In this document: piece after piece, positions 1 through 8,600 of the stretch | How positions within the stretch are numbered: the stretch's first letter is position 1 | How the letters are laid out: each line of letters begins with the position of its first letter | Source: Acaryochloris sp. IP29b_bin.148 | Lineage (GTDB): Bacteria; Cyanobacteriota; Cyanobacteriia; Thermosynechococcales; Thermosynechococcaceae | Length of the DNA stretch: 64,000 nucleotides | Assembly: GCF_028285565.1 (NCBI RefSeq) | Contig: NZ_JANQOY010000033.1 | Coordinates: 1 to 64,000, forward strand | Reading direction: 5' to 3' | Made by a program: the position numbers and the translations under genes | Notes under the pieces: generated by a model | Databases searched by the model: none | Told to the model about the DNA's origin: nothing | The model's input: only the letters and a program-made list of their open reading frames with translations

Positions 1-170
1 ACATCTTGAGAAAGGGAATCGCTACCGCAGGGCATGTGGGAAGCGGGCTACTGGATAGTCAAAACGCTTCTGGAGATGAGGCCGCTACTGTGTTGAACCC
101 GAGTTCAACACAGCAAGTCACGTCGCAGAAAGAAGAATCTCCTGCTATACCCGTAGGGGTAGCGGGATGA
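1..170 (+). pseudogene. tnpB: TnpB (IS200/IS605 OrfB) C-terminal end, cut by window edge
   Basis: The frame beginning at base 3 is open for 55 codons and ends TGA at 168-170. It reads ILRKGIATAGHVGSG and finishes ESPAIPVGVAG, which is the usual low-complexity tail of cyanobacterial TnpB proteins (RNA-guided nucleases of IS200/IS605-type elements). Only the tail beyond the catalytic RuvC and zinc-finger parts is in the window, so whether the gene is intact upstream cannot be judged. The 3' end overlaps a GC hairpin of the kind that forms the omega-RNA scaffold. The family call is recognition from memory, not an alignment. Confidence 0.6.
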
Positions 171-177
171 GTGTCAA
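134..177 (+). ncRNA. omega-RNA-like 3' scaffold end
   Basis: GAATC is followed by a hairpin (CCTGCTA at 141-147 pairs with TAGCGGG at 160-166, one G-U) and then GAGTGTCAA. In TnpB systems the omega-RNA scaffold overlaps the 3' end of tnpB and ends at the element boundary, so the flanking bases from about 178 (AACCCATGATTCC) would be the guide. A similar arrangement recurs at 44,021-44,055. Inferred from layout. Confidence 0.4.
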
Positions 178-337
178 AACCCATGATTCCGCTTGCTATG
201 CTTAGCGTTGGTCATATCAAGCTGCTGAGGTCAGTGCCGATAATGGTCTAAACTAAGATTTGCTATCGTGAATGGTTTAATGCAGAATAAGACCGACTCA
301 CACAGCTAATGAGCAGAGAATTGATTGGTCCAGCATT

Positions 338-2035
338 ATGGTGATCCGACAGTATCTGATGGCGACGGGTTTAGGGATTGTTCTGCTAGGAAGTGCGGGC
401 GAAACGGCCCTGGGACAGCCTGCTGAAACCCCAACGGCAAAGGTTGAACTGAATCGAGACACTGATTTGTTAAATCTGCCCGTTCAATCGGAAGCCGTTA
501 AGATTGATCTGAATCAGCCCATTACCCTTCAGCAGGCCTATGAGCTGGCGCTGCGCAACAATCTGAATCTGCAAGTCTCGGAGCTACAGCTGCAGCAAAA
601 TCAAGCTGTGCTGCAACAGGCAAAAGCAGCCAATTGGCCAACGGTTAGCGTGCAATCTGCCCTCACCCGCACGGATTCAGCTAGCTTTTTCGTCAACCAA
701 GACCCCATTGCCGTTGACGCTCAGTCCCAACTGCAGGTCCAGCAGCGAACCTTGGAGAACTTGCAGACCCAGCAGGCCCAATCACAACAGCAGCTGGCGA
801 TCCAAATTCAGCAGTTGCAGGTGCGACTTCAGCAAGATCAAAACCAAATTCAACAACAAATTTTCGACCAGCAAATTCAGCAGTTACAGCTCCGCGCCAA
901 TACCAGTGCCTTACCGATTACGATTTCTAACGTCACGCCCTTCCAGCCCTTATCGGCCATTTCTCAGGGCCAGGGAAATTTGGGCGGCATTTCCAACCTA
1001 ATTAATGGTACGGTGTCTGCCACCTACAACATCTATACCTCAGGACTTCGTTCCGGCCAAATTGAATCGGCTAAAGCTCAGGTCAAAATCTCTGAGTTGG
1101 AAATCAAGCGCCAGCTGGAGCAGTTGCGCTTAGATGTTGCCAACGATTATTACAACCTCCAACAAACCTCGGCACTCATCTCTGTAGCCAATGATGCGGT
1201 GCGCAATGCTGAGGCCAGCCTCGATGTTGCCAAAGCGAGAGAGCAGGCTGGTCTTGGGACAAAGTTTGATGTACTCCAGTCAGAAGTGCAGCTTGCGGAT
1301 ACGGTTCAAAATGCCACGCAGGCCAAAAATTTATTGGAGATTGCCCAACGGCAGTTGGCCCAACGCCTCAATATTAAGGAAACGGTTAACCTAGCTGCTG
1401 CAGATCAGGTAGATCTGGCTGGGGGTTGGCTACTGACGATGGAGGAAAGTATTGTCTTAGCCCTCCAAAATCGGGTTGAACTGGCACAAATTCTCAATCA
1501 ACGTCAATTAGCTGAGCAGCAACGTCGAGTGGCACTGGCTGCTAATAAACCTCAGCTGCAAGCCTTTGCCAACATGGAAGTGGCGGATGAGCTAGATGAT
1601 AATGTTTCCGGTGCCTTTGGCTATACCCTTGGCGTGCAAGTTTCGATCAACTTCTTTGATGGTAAGGCCGCTAAATCGAGGGCAGCGCAGCAAGAAGAGA
1701 ATATTGCGATCGCAGAGACACAATTTGCTGATACTAAAAACCTACTGCGGTTTGAGGTAGAACAAGCCTACGCCAACTTACAATCCAATTTACGCAACAT
1801 CAACACGGCGCAAAGCAGCGTAGAACTCGCCAAAGAAAGCTTGGCCTTAGCCCGGTTGCGATTCGGGGCAGGCATTGGCACTCAACTCGATATCACCAGT
1901 GCTGAGACCTCCTTAACCCAATCCAGAGGGAATCTAATTGCTGCCATCTTGGACTATAACCGCGCACTAGTAGCACTCCAACGGGCCACCAGCTATGCAC
2001 AACCGATTAGTGGTGTAACGCCTCCGGGAGGCTAG
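338..2035 (+). CDS. TolC-family outer membrane efflux protein
   Basis: 565 aa. An N-terminal signal peptide (VIRQYLMATGLGIVLLGSA) precedes two outer-membrane-efflux repeats, each beginning with the family's 'LQQAYELALRNN' / 'MEESIVLALQNR' helix and each with long alternating helices. A Gln-rich coiled-coil insert lies at about residues 100-185. Such proteins trimerise to form the outer-membrane/periplasmic tunnel for type I secretion or RND/ABC efflux. No inner-membrane partner is adjacent, so the substrate is unknown. The stop is one base before the start of the photolyase gene, so the two are probably cotranscribed. The ATG at 338 places the signal peptide correctly. Confidence 0.88.
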   Translation: MVIRQYLMATGLGIVLLGSAGETALGQPAETPTAKVELNRDTDLLNLPVQSEAVKIDLNQPITLQQAYELALRNNLNLQVSELQLQQNQAVLQQAKAANWPTVSVQSALTRTDSASFFVNQDPIAVDAQSQLQVQQRTLENLQTQQAQSQQQLAIQIQQLQVRLQQDQNQIQQQIFDQQIQQLQLRANTSALPITISNVTPFQPLSAISQGQGNLGGISNLINGTVSATYNIYTSGLRSGQIESAKAQVKISELEIKRQLEQLRLDVANDYYNLQQTSALISVANDAVRNAEASLDVAKAREQAGLGTKFDVLQSEVQLADTVQNATQAKNLLEIAQRQLAQRLNIKETVNLAAADQVDLAGGWLLTMEESIVLALQNRVELAQILNQRQLAEQQRRVALAANKPQLQAFANMEVADELDDNVSGAFGYTLGVQVSINFFDGKAAKSRAAQQEENIAIAETQFADTKNLLRFEVEQAYANLQSNLRNINTAQSSVELAKESLALARLRFGAGIGTQLDITSAETSLTQSRGNLIAAILDYNRALVALQRATSYAQPISGVTPPGG

Positions 2036-2036
2036 G

Positions 2037-3491
2037 GTGCGTGTTTTAATTTGGTTTCGCAATGACTTGCGGCTCCATGACCATGCCCCACTGCATCAGG
2101 CGGCGCGTTCCAAGGCTGATATTATTCCTTGCTACTGCTTTGATCCGCGTCAGTTTGGTCGAACGCCCTTTGACTTTCCCAAAACGGGACTGTTTCGAGC
2201 CCAGTTTTTGTTGGAGAGTGTGGCGGACTTGCGTCAATCTTTGCAAGCCAAGCAGAGCGATCTAATTCTGCGTCAGGGGCATCCTGAGGCGGTATTGCCA
2301 GAGCTAGCGCAAGCCTTGAAGGTGGATGCGGTGTATTTCAACCGAGAAGTCACCGCTGAGGAGATAAACGTTGAGAATCGTTTGCGCACTGCTTTAGCTG
2401 ATCTAGGTATTGAATGCTTGCGGTTTTGGAGCAGTACCCTCTATCACCCGGAACAACTGCCTTTCCCGATCCGAGAGCTGCCAGAAGTATTCACGAATTT
2501 TCGCAAGCAGGTGGAGAAATCTGCAAAGCCCAAAGCTCCTTTTCCAACACCCCAAACTTTATCAGCTTTACCAGATATTGATCCGGGTGAGTTGCCTCAA
2601 CTGGAAGACTGGGGATTATCAGCTCCTGAGCTTGACCCCAGAGCGATGATTCGATTCTCTGGGGGAGAAACGGCAGCATTGGCACGATTGCAAGACTATA
2701 TTTGGGAGCAGGATTGCCTTAAGCAGTATAAGGAAACCCGTAACGGCATGCTGCAGCCGAATGATTCCACGAAGTTTTCGCCTTGGTTAGCGTTGGGCTG
2801 TGTATCGCCGCGCTATATTCACCAGCAGGTGAAGACCTATGAACAGGAGCGGGTTAAAAATAATTCCACGTACTGGCTGATTTTTGAGCTGATTTGGCGC
2901 GATTATTTTCGGTTTATTTGTGCCAAGCATGGCAAGCGAGTCTTTCGGTTATCAGGGTTGCAGGGGTTGACATTACCCTGGCAGGACAACCGCGAAACCT
3001 TTGAGAAATGGCAAAGGGGCCAAACGGGATTTCCGCTGATTGATGCCAATATGCGGGAGTTGGCAGCGACGGGGTTTATGTCGAATCGGGGACGGCAGAA
3101 TGTGGCCAGCTTTTTAACCAAGAATTTGGGCCTGAATTGGCAGATGGGGGCAGAATGGTTTGAATCCTGTCTGATTGATTACGATGTTTGCAGTAATTGG
3201 GGCAATTGGAATTATGCGGCGGGGGTGGGAAATGATGCCCGTGGTTTCCGGTTTTTCAATATTGTCAAACAGGCAAAGGATTATGACCCCCAAGGAGATT
3301 ATGTGCGTCATTGGTTACCGGAGTTACAGGCTATACCAGGGGGACAGGTGCAGACGCCTTGGCAATTAACGGCGTTGGAGCAGGAGATGTTTGGGGTAAC
3401 AGTGGGCAAGGATTATCCAGAGCCGATGGTGGATTTGTGGCAGTCGGCGAAGGTGAATGAGCAGATTTATAACCGAGTGGTAAATCGGTAG
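2037..3491 (+). CDS. Cryptochrome DASH / photolyase family protein
   Basis: 484 aa, GTG start one base after the TolC stop. The N-terminal photolyase alpha/beta domain (VLIWFRNDLRLHDHAPL, about residues 3-130) is followed by the FAD-binding helical domain. WRDYFRFICAKHG, GFPLIDANMRELAATGFMSN, NRGRQNVASFL and WGNWNYAAGVGNDARG are in place, and YAAGVGNDARGFRFFN with FNIVKQAKDYDPQGDYVRHW is characteristic of the DASH branch. DASH proteins bind FAD and a folate antenna and repair cyclobutane dimers, mainly in single-stranded DNA, with possible light-signalling roles. The length is typical. Coupling to a TolC gene looks incidental. Confidence 0.92.
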   Translation: MRVLIWFRNDLRLHDHAPLHQAARSKADIIPCYCFDPRQFGRTPFDFPKTGLFRAQFLLESVADLRQSLQAKQSDLILRQGHPEAVLPELAQALKVDAVYFNREVTAEEINVENRLRTALADLGIECLRFWSSTLYHPEQLPFPIRELPEVFTNFRKQVEKSAKPKAPFPTPQTLSALPDIDPGELPQLEDWGLSAPELDPRAMIRFSGGETAALARLQDYIWEQDCLKQYKETRNGMLQPNDSTKFSPWLALGCVSPRYIHQQVKTYEQERVKNNSTYWLIFELIWRDYFRFICAKHGKRVFRLSGLQGLTLPWQDNRETFEKWQRGQTGFPLIDANMRELAATGFMSNRGRQNVASFLTKNLGLNWQMGAEWFESCLIDYDVCSNWGNWNYAAGVGNDARGFRFFNIVKQAKDYDPQGDYVRHWLPELQAIPGGQVQTPWQLTALEQEMFGVTVGKDYPEPMVDLWQSAKVNEQIYNRVVNR

Positions 3492-3502
3492 ACGTAATCA
3501 TC

Positions 3503-3826
3503 ATGGCACTAACCAGAGATTTTAAAGAAACGATTTATGCCCGAGTACAATCGGAGCCTGAGTTTGCAACTGCTTTACTGGATGGGGCTGCATACTTGCT
3601 GCTCAATGGTGAACCAGAAACGGCTCGATTGATACTTAGGGATTTGGTTAATGCAACGGTTGGTTTTGAATAACTTGCCATTGCAGCCAAGAAGCCTAGC
3701 AAGAGCCTTCATCGCATGCTCTCTGCAAAAAGGAATCCAACAATGGATAGCTTAAATACAATATTCACGGTTCTACGGCAGACATTAAATGTAGATATTC
3801 AAGTTCATGCAATGCCTTGTTCTTGA
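3503..3826 (+). pseudogene. Xre/HigA-type antitoxin gene broken by an in-frame stop
   Basis: From ATG 3503 the frame reads MALTRDFKETIYARVQSEP and stops at TAA 3671-3673. The same frame then continues LAIAAKKPSKSLHRMLSAK to a TGA at 3824-3826, for 108 codons in all. The composite matches the common small HigA-like helix-turn-helix antitoxin family (ending ...TLNVDIQVHA), in which the interrupted position is normally Gln (GFEQLA). A single CAA-to-TAA change therefore explains the break. No frameshift is needed. The HTH half lies beyond the stop, so the 56-aa product should not bind DNA. No toxin gene is visible next to it. Confidence 0.75.
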
Positions 3827-3917
3827 ATCCATCTCGTTATGAGTACTATTCAAGGAATTTAACCACTCCTATGTGGATGAGGTTTGGGAGGCAGATGCCG
3901 AGTGACCCAAGACTTAC

Positions 3918-5501
3918 TTACAACTTTGCGAGTATTTTCTGTTTTACGGCTTGATACTTTTGCTTTAACAGCTTTTTACTATCTACCAATGTTCCTGTGG
4001 CCGTAGTTTGCTTGGCTGTTGATAAACAGTTTTGCAACAATTGACATTGACGCTGAGGAATTTTTATCGTGACAACATTGACGGGCTGACTGGGATTCGA
4101 TGAGTCAAACAACATCAATAAATAATATCCCCGCTCACTCAACAGTTTGGTGATATGTTGCCCACCGGCATCCTTTAAATCAATATAGCAAGGGAGCCAC
4201 CGCGGACCTTTTTGGTGATCAAACAAAGTCGTAATCCATAAAATGGTGGGATGGGGCGTAAAGGTACAGAGAAAATGGCTATGGCGGCTGCTGAGCGATC
4301 GCTCCTCAATTTCTTGTTTGTTTAACATCACCCATAAGCCAACGGCTTCTTGATCTGGTGATGAGATAGTTTGGGCAAAGACGATGTTGGCAATCGGTTT
4401 ATTCTTAGGCCAGGATGCCCGCCATGCGAGATCTTCTATTGACCAAAAGACGACTTGGGTTTGTTCGGCCATCGTCAGATTGGCCCGTTGAGCATGCTGT
4501 TGAGGTGTAATGTTTGTTAAATCAATGGATCCAGCATTGCTGCCTACAGGCGAGTTAGTATTTGCCTGAACATCGCTCTTTAAGGACTTGATAATTTCTG
4601 TGGCTGACTGGGGTCTTTGCTCAGGGTCTTTAGCCAAGCAACTCATGATTAAGTCTTCTAAGGCCGAGGGAATGTTGAGTGTCGGATCCACTTCCCGCAA
4701 GCGCTGAGGAGATAAATGTTGATGGGCTTCTGCCCAACTTTCAATCGTGTTGGTTTCAGCCATAATGGGAAAATACCCTGTCAAGGCTTCAAACATGGTA
4801 ATTCCCAAACTGTAGATATCAGAACGTGCATCAACCATAGCTCCCGAAAATTGTTCAGGGGAACCATAGGCAACGGTGCCGATAAAGGAATGCGATCGCA
4901 TCTCCTGGGCTTGGCTACTCAAAAAGTCTGCAATCCCAAAATCGAGGAGTTTGGCCAATTCACCCAAGCTGGCATCCTTGATCAAGAAAATATTACTAGG
5001 TTTGATATCTCGATGAATCACTTGGTGCAACTCGCCCTCTATCTGGATGCCTTGATGGGCGCATTGCAGACCTGCACAGACTTGAGTGATCAGATGAATA
5101 AAGCGCGTTAAGGGAATTTGTCCAGCTTCAATCAGATCATCCAGGGTTTGCCCCTGCATAAACTCCATCACATAGAAGGGAATTTGCTCTTCATGCAAGC
5201 CATAATCTAATACGCGCACAATATTCAAGCTTTGATGGCCTAAAAGTGCGCCAATTCGGGCTTCTCGAGCAAATCGAGAGGCAATCGCCTCATTCTGAAG
5301 GGTATGGGTGAGGAATTTAACGGCGACAGTGACATCCCCTAATAATCGATCTTTGGCTCGATAAACACTGCCCATGGCACCGCTACCCACCAACTCAACA
5401 AGTTCATAGCGATCGATTAAAAGTTGGCCAACCTGAATACCAGATTGATGTTTCTGCTTAGACGACTGATTAAACTTAAAGTACTTATTGAGCAGCTTCA
5501 C
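3918..5501 (-). CDS. Serine/threonine protein kinase (PknB-like)
   Basis: 527 aa. The N-terminal Hanks-type kinase domain (about residues 30-310) has a glycine loop (LVGSGAMGSVYRA), VAVKFL lysine, catalytic HRDIKPSN, DFGIADF, and the activation-segment/APE-region motif GTVAYGSPEQFSG, so it should be active. A cyanobacterial C-terminal region of about 200 aa follows; I cannot name it, and it has no obvious membrane segment or repeat. The protein is probably cytosolic and phosphorylates unknown targets. It is transcribed divergently from nothing close. A GGGGATC motif occurs about 95 bases upstream of the start. Confidence 0.9.
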   Translation of the reverse strand: MKLLNKYFKFNQSSKQKHQSGIQVGQLLIDRYELVELVGSGAMGSVYRAKDRLLGDVTVAVKFLTHTLQNEAIASRFAREARIGALLGHQSLNIVRVLDYGLHEEQIPFYVMEFMQGQTLDDLIEAGQIPLTRFIHLITQVCAGLQCAHQGIQIEGELHQVIHRDIKPSNIFLIKDASLGELAKLLDFGIADFLSSQAQEMRSHSFIGTVAYGSPEQFSGAMVDARSDIYSLGITMFEALTGYFPIMAETNTIESWAEAHQHLSPQRLREVDPTLNIPSALEDLIMSCLAKDPEQRPQSATEIIKSLKSDVQANTNSPVGSNAGSIDLTNITPQQHAQRANLTMAEQTQVVFWSIEDLAWRASWPKNKPIANIVFAQTISSPDQEAVGLWVMLNKQEIEERSLSSRHSHFLCTFTPHPTILWITTLFDHQKGPRWLPCYIDLKDAGGQHITKLLSERGYYLLMLFDSSNPSQPVNVVTIKIPQRQCQLLQNCLSTAKQTTATGTLVDSKKLLKQKYQAVKQKILAKL

Positions 5502-5660
5502 TGACGGCTTATCCCCGTTTGGGCGAAAAAACTGGTTCGCTTTATTCTTAGTTTGCCCCGGCTATAGCCAAGACCTCACAAGCCAAGGGATTCGGGGATC
5601 ACTACTCTCAATGGGTTTGCTAGCTTACTGGGCTCAGTATTTTTACGAATGCCAATTCCA

Positions 5661-5694
5661 AAAAAGGCTGAGAAGAAACCTTCCCAGCCTTTTT
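5661..5694 (-). terminator. Rho-independent terminator of the DUF4912 gene
   Basis: A 15-bp stem (AAAAAGGCTGAGAAG / CTTCCCAGCCTTTTT) with a 4-nt loop. Read on the minus strand the single mismatch becomes a G-U pair and the stem is followed by a run of T. It lies 30 bases beyond the DUF4912 stop. Confidence 0.8.
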
Positions 5695-5723
5695 AAAATA
5701 GTGACTATGCTGAAATTAGCGCG

Positions 5724-6959
5724 TTAGACGAGCCATTCCTGCACCGCCTCTTCTTTTGTATTGGTGCGGCGTTCAGGCGTTTCCCGTGTAAATTTCATAT
5801 GAATTGAACGATTTTGCTCGCCATCGGCAGCCACAGCCATAATTGGATAATCAATCAAGCCATCCTGGAATGACATTTGGAACCGGAAGGTACCATCAGA
5901 GTTGAGTTGAATCGGCTGGCCACCAATGGTTACCGTCGCATCGGGTTCCGTGGCGCCATAGACAATCAGCTCAGCATCCGCCACAAGCCAGAACTGGCGG
6001 GGACGGATAGGGGGAGCAGAGGCCGAGAAACCGACGCCAGACATGTTGATCCCAGAAGCAGTGGGAATGGCCCAGAGACCCACCCCAGAAGGAAATACAT
6101 AGGAACTCAAAGCCGATTCATGCACAGGAGCTTGCTGCATGGAACCATAGAGGGAACCGGCAACGCGCAGTGCTTCGACGCCTTCAGCCATACCGAAGAC
6201 TTGATCATAAATGCTATTTTCGGGAGCAGCAGCGACCGGCTTCTTCTCTGGAGGAACCAGGGTCATCAACTGTTTACCCCGCAAGTCCATCTCCCAATCC
6301 ACCGTCATAAATTGATCTTCAACCCAATCGGAGGGGTAGGTGGGGGGCACATGCACAGGGACAGAGCGGGCCAAGACCAGCCAGCGCCCATCCGCACAGC
6401 GATAGCCAATTTCAATAATGTAATCGCGATCGCTCACAGGTAACGGTAAGTACCATTCTCTGGCCATTTCATCACAGGGATATTCCTGGACGCTATGGGG
6501 CACTTGATAGGCCAAATCAATATCCGTCGCATCATACAGACGCAGCGCTAGTTGTTGACCGCCCTGATTGCGCAACATCACCTTATGGTCATTCGGGATA
6601 TCCCAATAGGTATATGCCCACTGTGGATCGCGAGGCATCAGCACAATCCGGGTCTCGCCATACCCTTCGGGTAAGTCGTTAATATCGGCATCAACAGAGG
6701 CTAAGGCGACGGTATCTTCTTGACCCACTTCAAATTTGGCAGCTTCTACTCGTTCTTGAGCTGTGACCGTATCCGCAAAGTTGGGACTGCTTTGGTGATT
6801 CATGGTTGAAGGCACCGAGGCATTTTGTTGAGCCACTCGAATGGATTCTAAGAGCTGATCTTTACGCATACGGCTATAGCGCGATACACCATAGCGGCTG
6901 GCAACACGACGGAGCTGTCGCAAGGTCATTTGTTCTAAAGGCAATTGATCGGGAGACAT
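5724..6959 (-). CDS. DUF4912 protein with Rho-N/SAP-like N-terminus
   Basis: 411 aa. Residues 1-45 (LRQLRRVASRYGVSRYSRMRK) resemble the Rho N-terminal/SAP-like helical fold often found at the start of cyanobacterial DUF4912 proteins. The DUF4912 core (about residues 100-220) has RIVLMPRDPQWAYTYWDIP, a beta-rich domain of unknown function. A second beta-rich segment follows at about 310-400 (LWVVADAELIVYGATEPDA region, TVTIGGQPIQLNSDGTFRFQ) that looks like an Ig-type or carbohydrate-binding-like fold. Biochemical role unknown. A strong terminator follows. The start at 6959 gives the expected MSPDQLPLEQMTLRQLR opening. Confidence 0.75.
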   Translation of the reverse strand: MSPDQLPLEQMTLRQLRRVASRYGVSRYSRMRKDQLLESIRVAQQNASVPSTMNHQSSPNFADTVTAQERVEAAKFEVGQEDTVALASVDADINDLPEGYGETRIVLMPRDPQWAYTYWDIPNDHKVMLRNQGGQQLALRLYDATDIDLAYQVPHSVQEYPCDEMAREWYLPLPVSDRDYIIEIGYRCADGRWLVLARSVPVHVPPTYPSDWVEDQFMTVDWEMDLRGKQLMTLVPPEKKPVAAAPENSIYDQVFGMAEGVEALRVAGSLYGSMQQAPVHESALSSYVFPSGVGLWAIPTASGINMSGVGFSASAPPIRPRQFWLVADAELIVYGATEPDATVTIGGQPIQLNSDGTFRFQMSFQDGLIDYPIMAVAADGEQNRSIHMKFTRETPERRTNTKEEAVQEWLV

Positions 6960-7394
6960 ATCAGTAAAGACCTCGAAGGACTACGAATGAGCTGTGAGCA
7001 TCCTTCCAAAGTTAGCCTTGAGTAAATATAACTACTTGGGGATCGCTTTGTTAACAAATATGTACGATGTTTTTAGATTCGTCAAGATCCAAAACCACCT
7101 AAAAATCTAGCTTTAACGCAAAGTAAGTATATTTGGGGATCTTTGAGTCATGAATTCATGACTCAAAGATCCCCGCAGGGGATCATAGCTAACTCAAGCA
7201 GGTTATCTGTACCTGATGCTTGTACCTGCTATCGTTCGACCCAAAACTTCAACGCCGAGATCAGCCCAACCGCTTGCCTATCGCCTTCGGCATATAAGAA
7301 GGCGATATTTTGCCCGCTTGAGCAAGATGACGCACACATCTGCCTTTCATCTAGCGATCCCTCTCGCCCTTGTAGATCAGATTCAGGCTGTGCC
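6960..7394. other. Intergenic region with a large palindrome and hairpins
   Basis: No convincing gene; the small ORFs here resemble nothing. It holds a GGGGATC at 7038-7044, a perfect 40-bp palindrome at 7135-7174, a second overlapping hairpin at 7168-7184, and a 10-bp-stem hairpin at 7279-7307 (TATCGCCTTC / GAAGGCGATA) followed by TTTT on the plus strand. Confidence 0.7.
7135..7174. repeat. Perfect 40-bp palindrome
   Basis: The half-site GGGGATCTTTGAGTCATGAA is followed directly by its exact reverse complement with no spacer. The right arm end (GATCCCC, 7168-7174) also pairs with GGGGATC at 7178-7184 across GCA, giving an alternative small hairpin. Confidence 0.9.
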
Positions 7395-7916
7395 CTACAG
7401 CGTAAAGGCTGACTCGATGTAGTCCAACAACCTCAGTTGGTAACCCCTTATCTGGAGAGGACAATTTAGATGAATTGGGGTAGAAGCTAGGACGTCAGTG
7501 ATATCGGGAGGGGTAACTGGTTCAGTTCCTCTGATTTTGTTGCATTGCACCAATGCAACATCAAACTGACAGGACAGCTCGTACAAATGGGGATGCTGGC
7601 TCAAAAATAGCTGAGCGGTTTTCCAAAGTTTTTGCTGCTTTTGCGGTGTGATGGCTAAGCGACCATCTGCATCCCAGTTTCGAGATTGGCGCGTTTTGAC
7701 TTCCACAAAAGCCAAGCGATCTATATAGGCTGGTGTCTGAGTGCGAGAGTTAGGGGACCGGGCAATAATATCAATTTCACCCCATCGACAATGCCACCTG
7801 TGAGCCAGAATTTGCCATTGCTGCTGCTTCAGCCATTGGCACACTAGCTGCTCACCCCATTGTCCAGTTTGGGCTGTATGCGACGGCTTTTGAGGGCGAG
7901 ATTGAGGAGATGTCAT
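7395..7916 (-). CDS. YraN family protein (UPF0102), putative endonuclease
   Basis: 173 aa. The N-terminal signature G.WGEQLVCQWLKQQQWQIL, then HRWHCRWGEIDIIAR and LAFVEVKTR, reproduces the restriction-endonuclease-like core (E, D and E-x-K) of the YraN family. The function is uncertain; in other bacteria it is linked to Holliday-junction or recombination processing. The protein is longer than usual because of an insert around SPNSRTQTPAYIDR and a C-terminal extension. It is a single gene, with its nearest neighbour divergent. Confidence 0.85.
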   Translation of the reverse strand: MTSPQSRPQKPSHTAQTGQWGEQLVCQWLKQQQWQILAHRWHCRWGEIDIIARSPNSRTQTPAYIDRLAFVEVKTRQSRNWDADGRLAITPQKQQKLWKTAQLFLSQHPHLYELSCQFDVALVQCNKIRGTEPVTPPDITDVLASTPIHLNCPLQIRGYQLRLLDYIESAFTL

Positions 7917-8021
7917 AGGTTCGTCGAGAAAGCAGGCGAGAGTCCGATAGGATCAAAGATAGGCGATTCGCTGCATCATCCCTGATGGTGTCCTTAACAT
8001 TTTGATTGACATATCCTACTT

Positions 8022-8549
8022 ATGAAAATGACTCGTTTTAAGGTATCTCTCGGATTGACGAAACTCAAACGACTAGGCTTGACCTGCCTATTTGCAGGTC
8101 TCTTGGTCAGCTTGAGTCTAAGTTCATGGCTGCCAACGGCCTGGGCAGATGTATATAACAAGGAGATACTGTTGAATGTCGATTTCTCTAATCGCGATTT
8201 AACCGATTCTAGCTTTACCAAGGCCGATCTGCGGGGCAGCGATTTTAGCCATAGTGACTTACGCGGTGTGAGTTTTTTTGCCGCGAATCTAGAGGATGTC
8301 AATTTAGAAGGAGCGAACCTCAGCGTTGCCACCCTCGATAGTGCCCGATTTGCCCGAGCGAATTTGACGAATGCCAATTTAGAGGGAGCATTTGCCTTTA
8401 ATGCTGAATTTCGGAAAGCCATTATTGATGGTGCCGATTTTACGGATGTTGATTTGCGTGATGACACGATGGAAACGCTATGTGCTGCTGCCCAAGGCAC
8501 CAATCCAGTGACGGGGCGTAATACTCGGGATACGTTGTACTGTGACTAA
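8022..8549 (+). CDS. Exported pentapeptide-repeat protein
   Basis: 175 aa. A cleavable signal peptide (hydrophobic [18 protein letters not shown], then ALA-type site near PTAWADVY) is followed by about 20 A(D/N)LXX pentapeptide units (residues about 52-145), such as [15 protein letters not shown]. These form a right-handed quadrilateral beta-helix. The C-terminus has two cysteines (METLCAAAQ and TLYCD) that could form a disulfide. The family is common in the cyanobacterial thylakoid lumen or periplasm; its molecular role is not established. The next gene starts shortly downstream on the same strand. Confidence 0.85.
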   Translation: MKMTRFKVSLGLTKLKRLGLTCLFAGLLVSLSLSSWLPTAWADVYNKEILLNVDFSNRDLTDSSFTKADLRGSDFSHSDLRGVSFFAANLEDVNLEGANLSVATLDSARFARANLTNANLEGAFAFNAEFRKAIIDGADFTDVDLRDDTMETLCAAAQGTNPVTGRNTRDTLYCD

Positions 8550-8600
8550 GGTCGGGCAAAACCGTATAGTCTGTTGTTTTCAGGACCAAGAGGCCATATT

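Noticed and set aside
2037-3491. Conventional class I CPD photolyase
   Set aside because: The YAAGVGNDARG and FNIVKQAKDYDPQGDY stretches fit the DASH branch better.
5488-5727. Plus-strand 79-aa ORF between the kinase and the DUF4912 gene
   Set aside because: It contains the terminator hairpin and part of the neighbouring promoter; no family resemblance.
5877-6443. 188-aa plus-strand ORF
   Set aside because: It is the antisense shadow of the DUF4912 gene, whose protein is clearly recognisable.
7279-7307. Hairpin plus TTTT as a terminator for a plus-strand gene
   Set aside because: The stem is perfect but no plus-strand gene precedes it; it is noted only within the intergenic entry.
7143-7422. 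Overlapping plus-strand ORFs in the palindrome region
   Set aside because: They start inside the palindrome, read through hairpins, and end antisense to yraN; composition looks random.
7994-8503. 169-aa minus-strand ORF over the pentapeptide gene
   Set aside because: Shadow of a repetitive coding sequence; the plus frame has a signal peptide and pentapeptide repeats.
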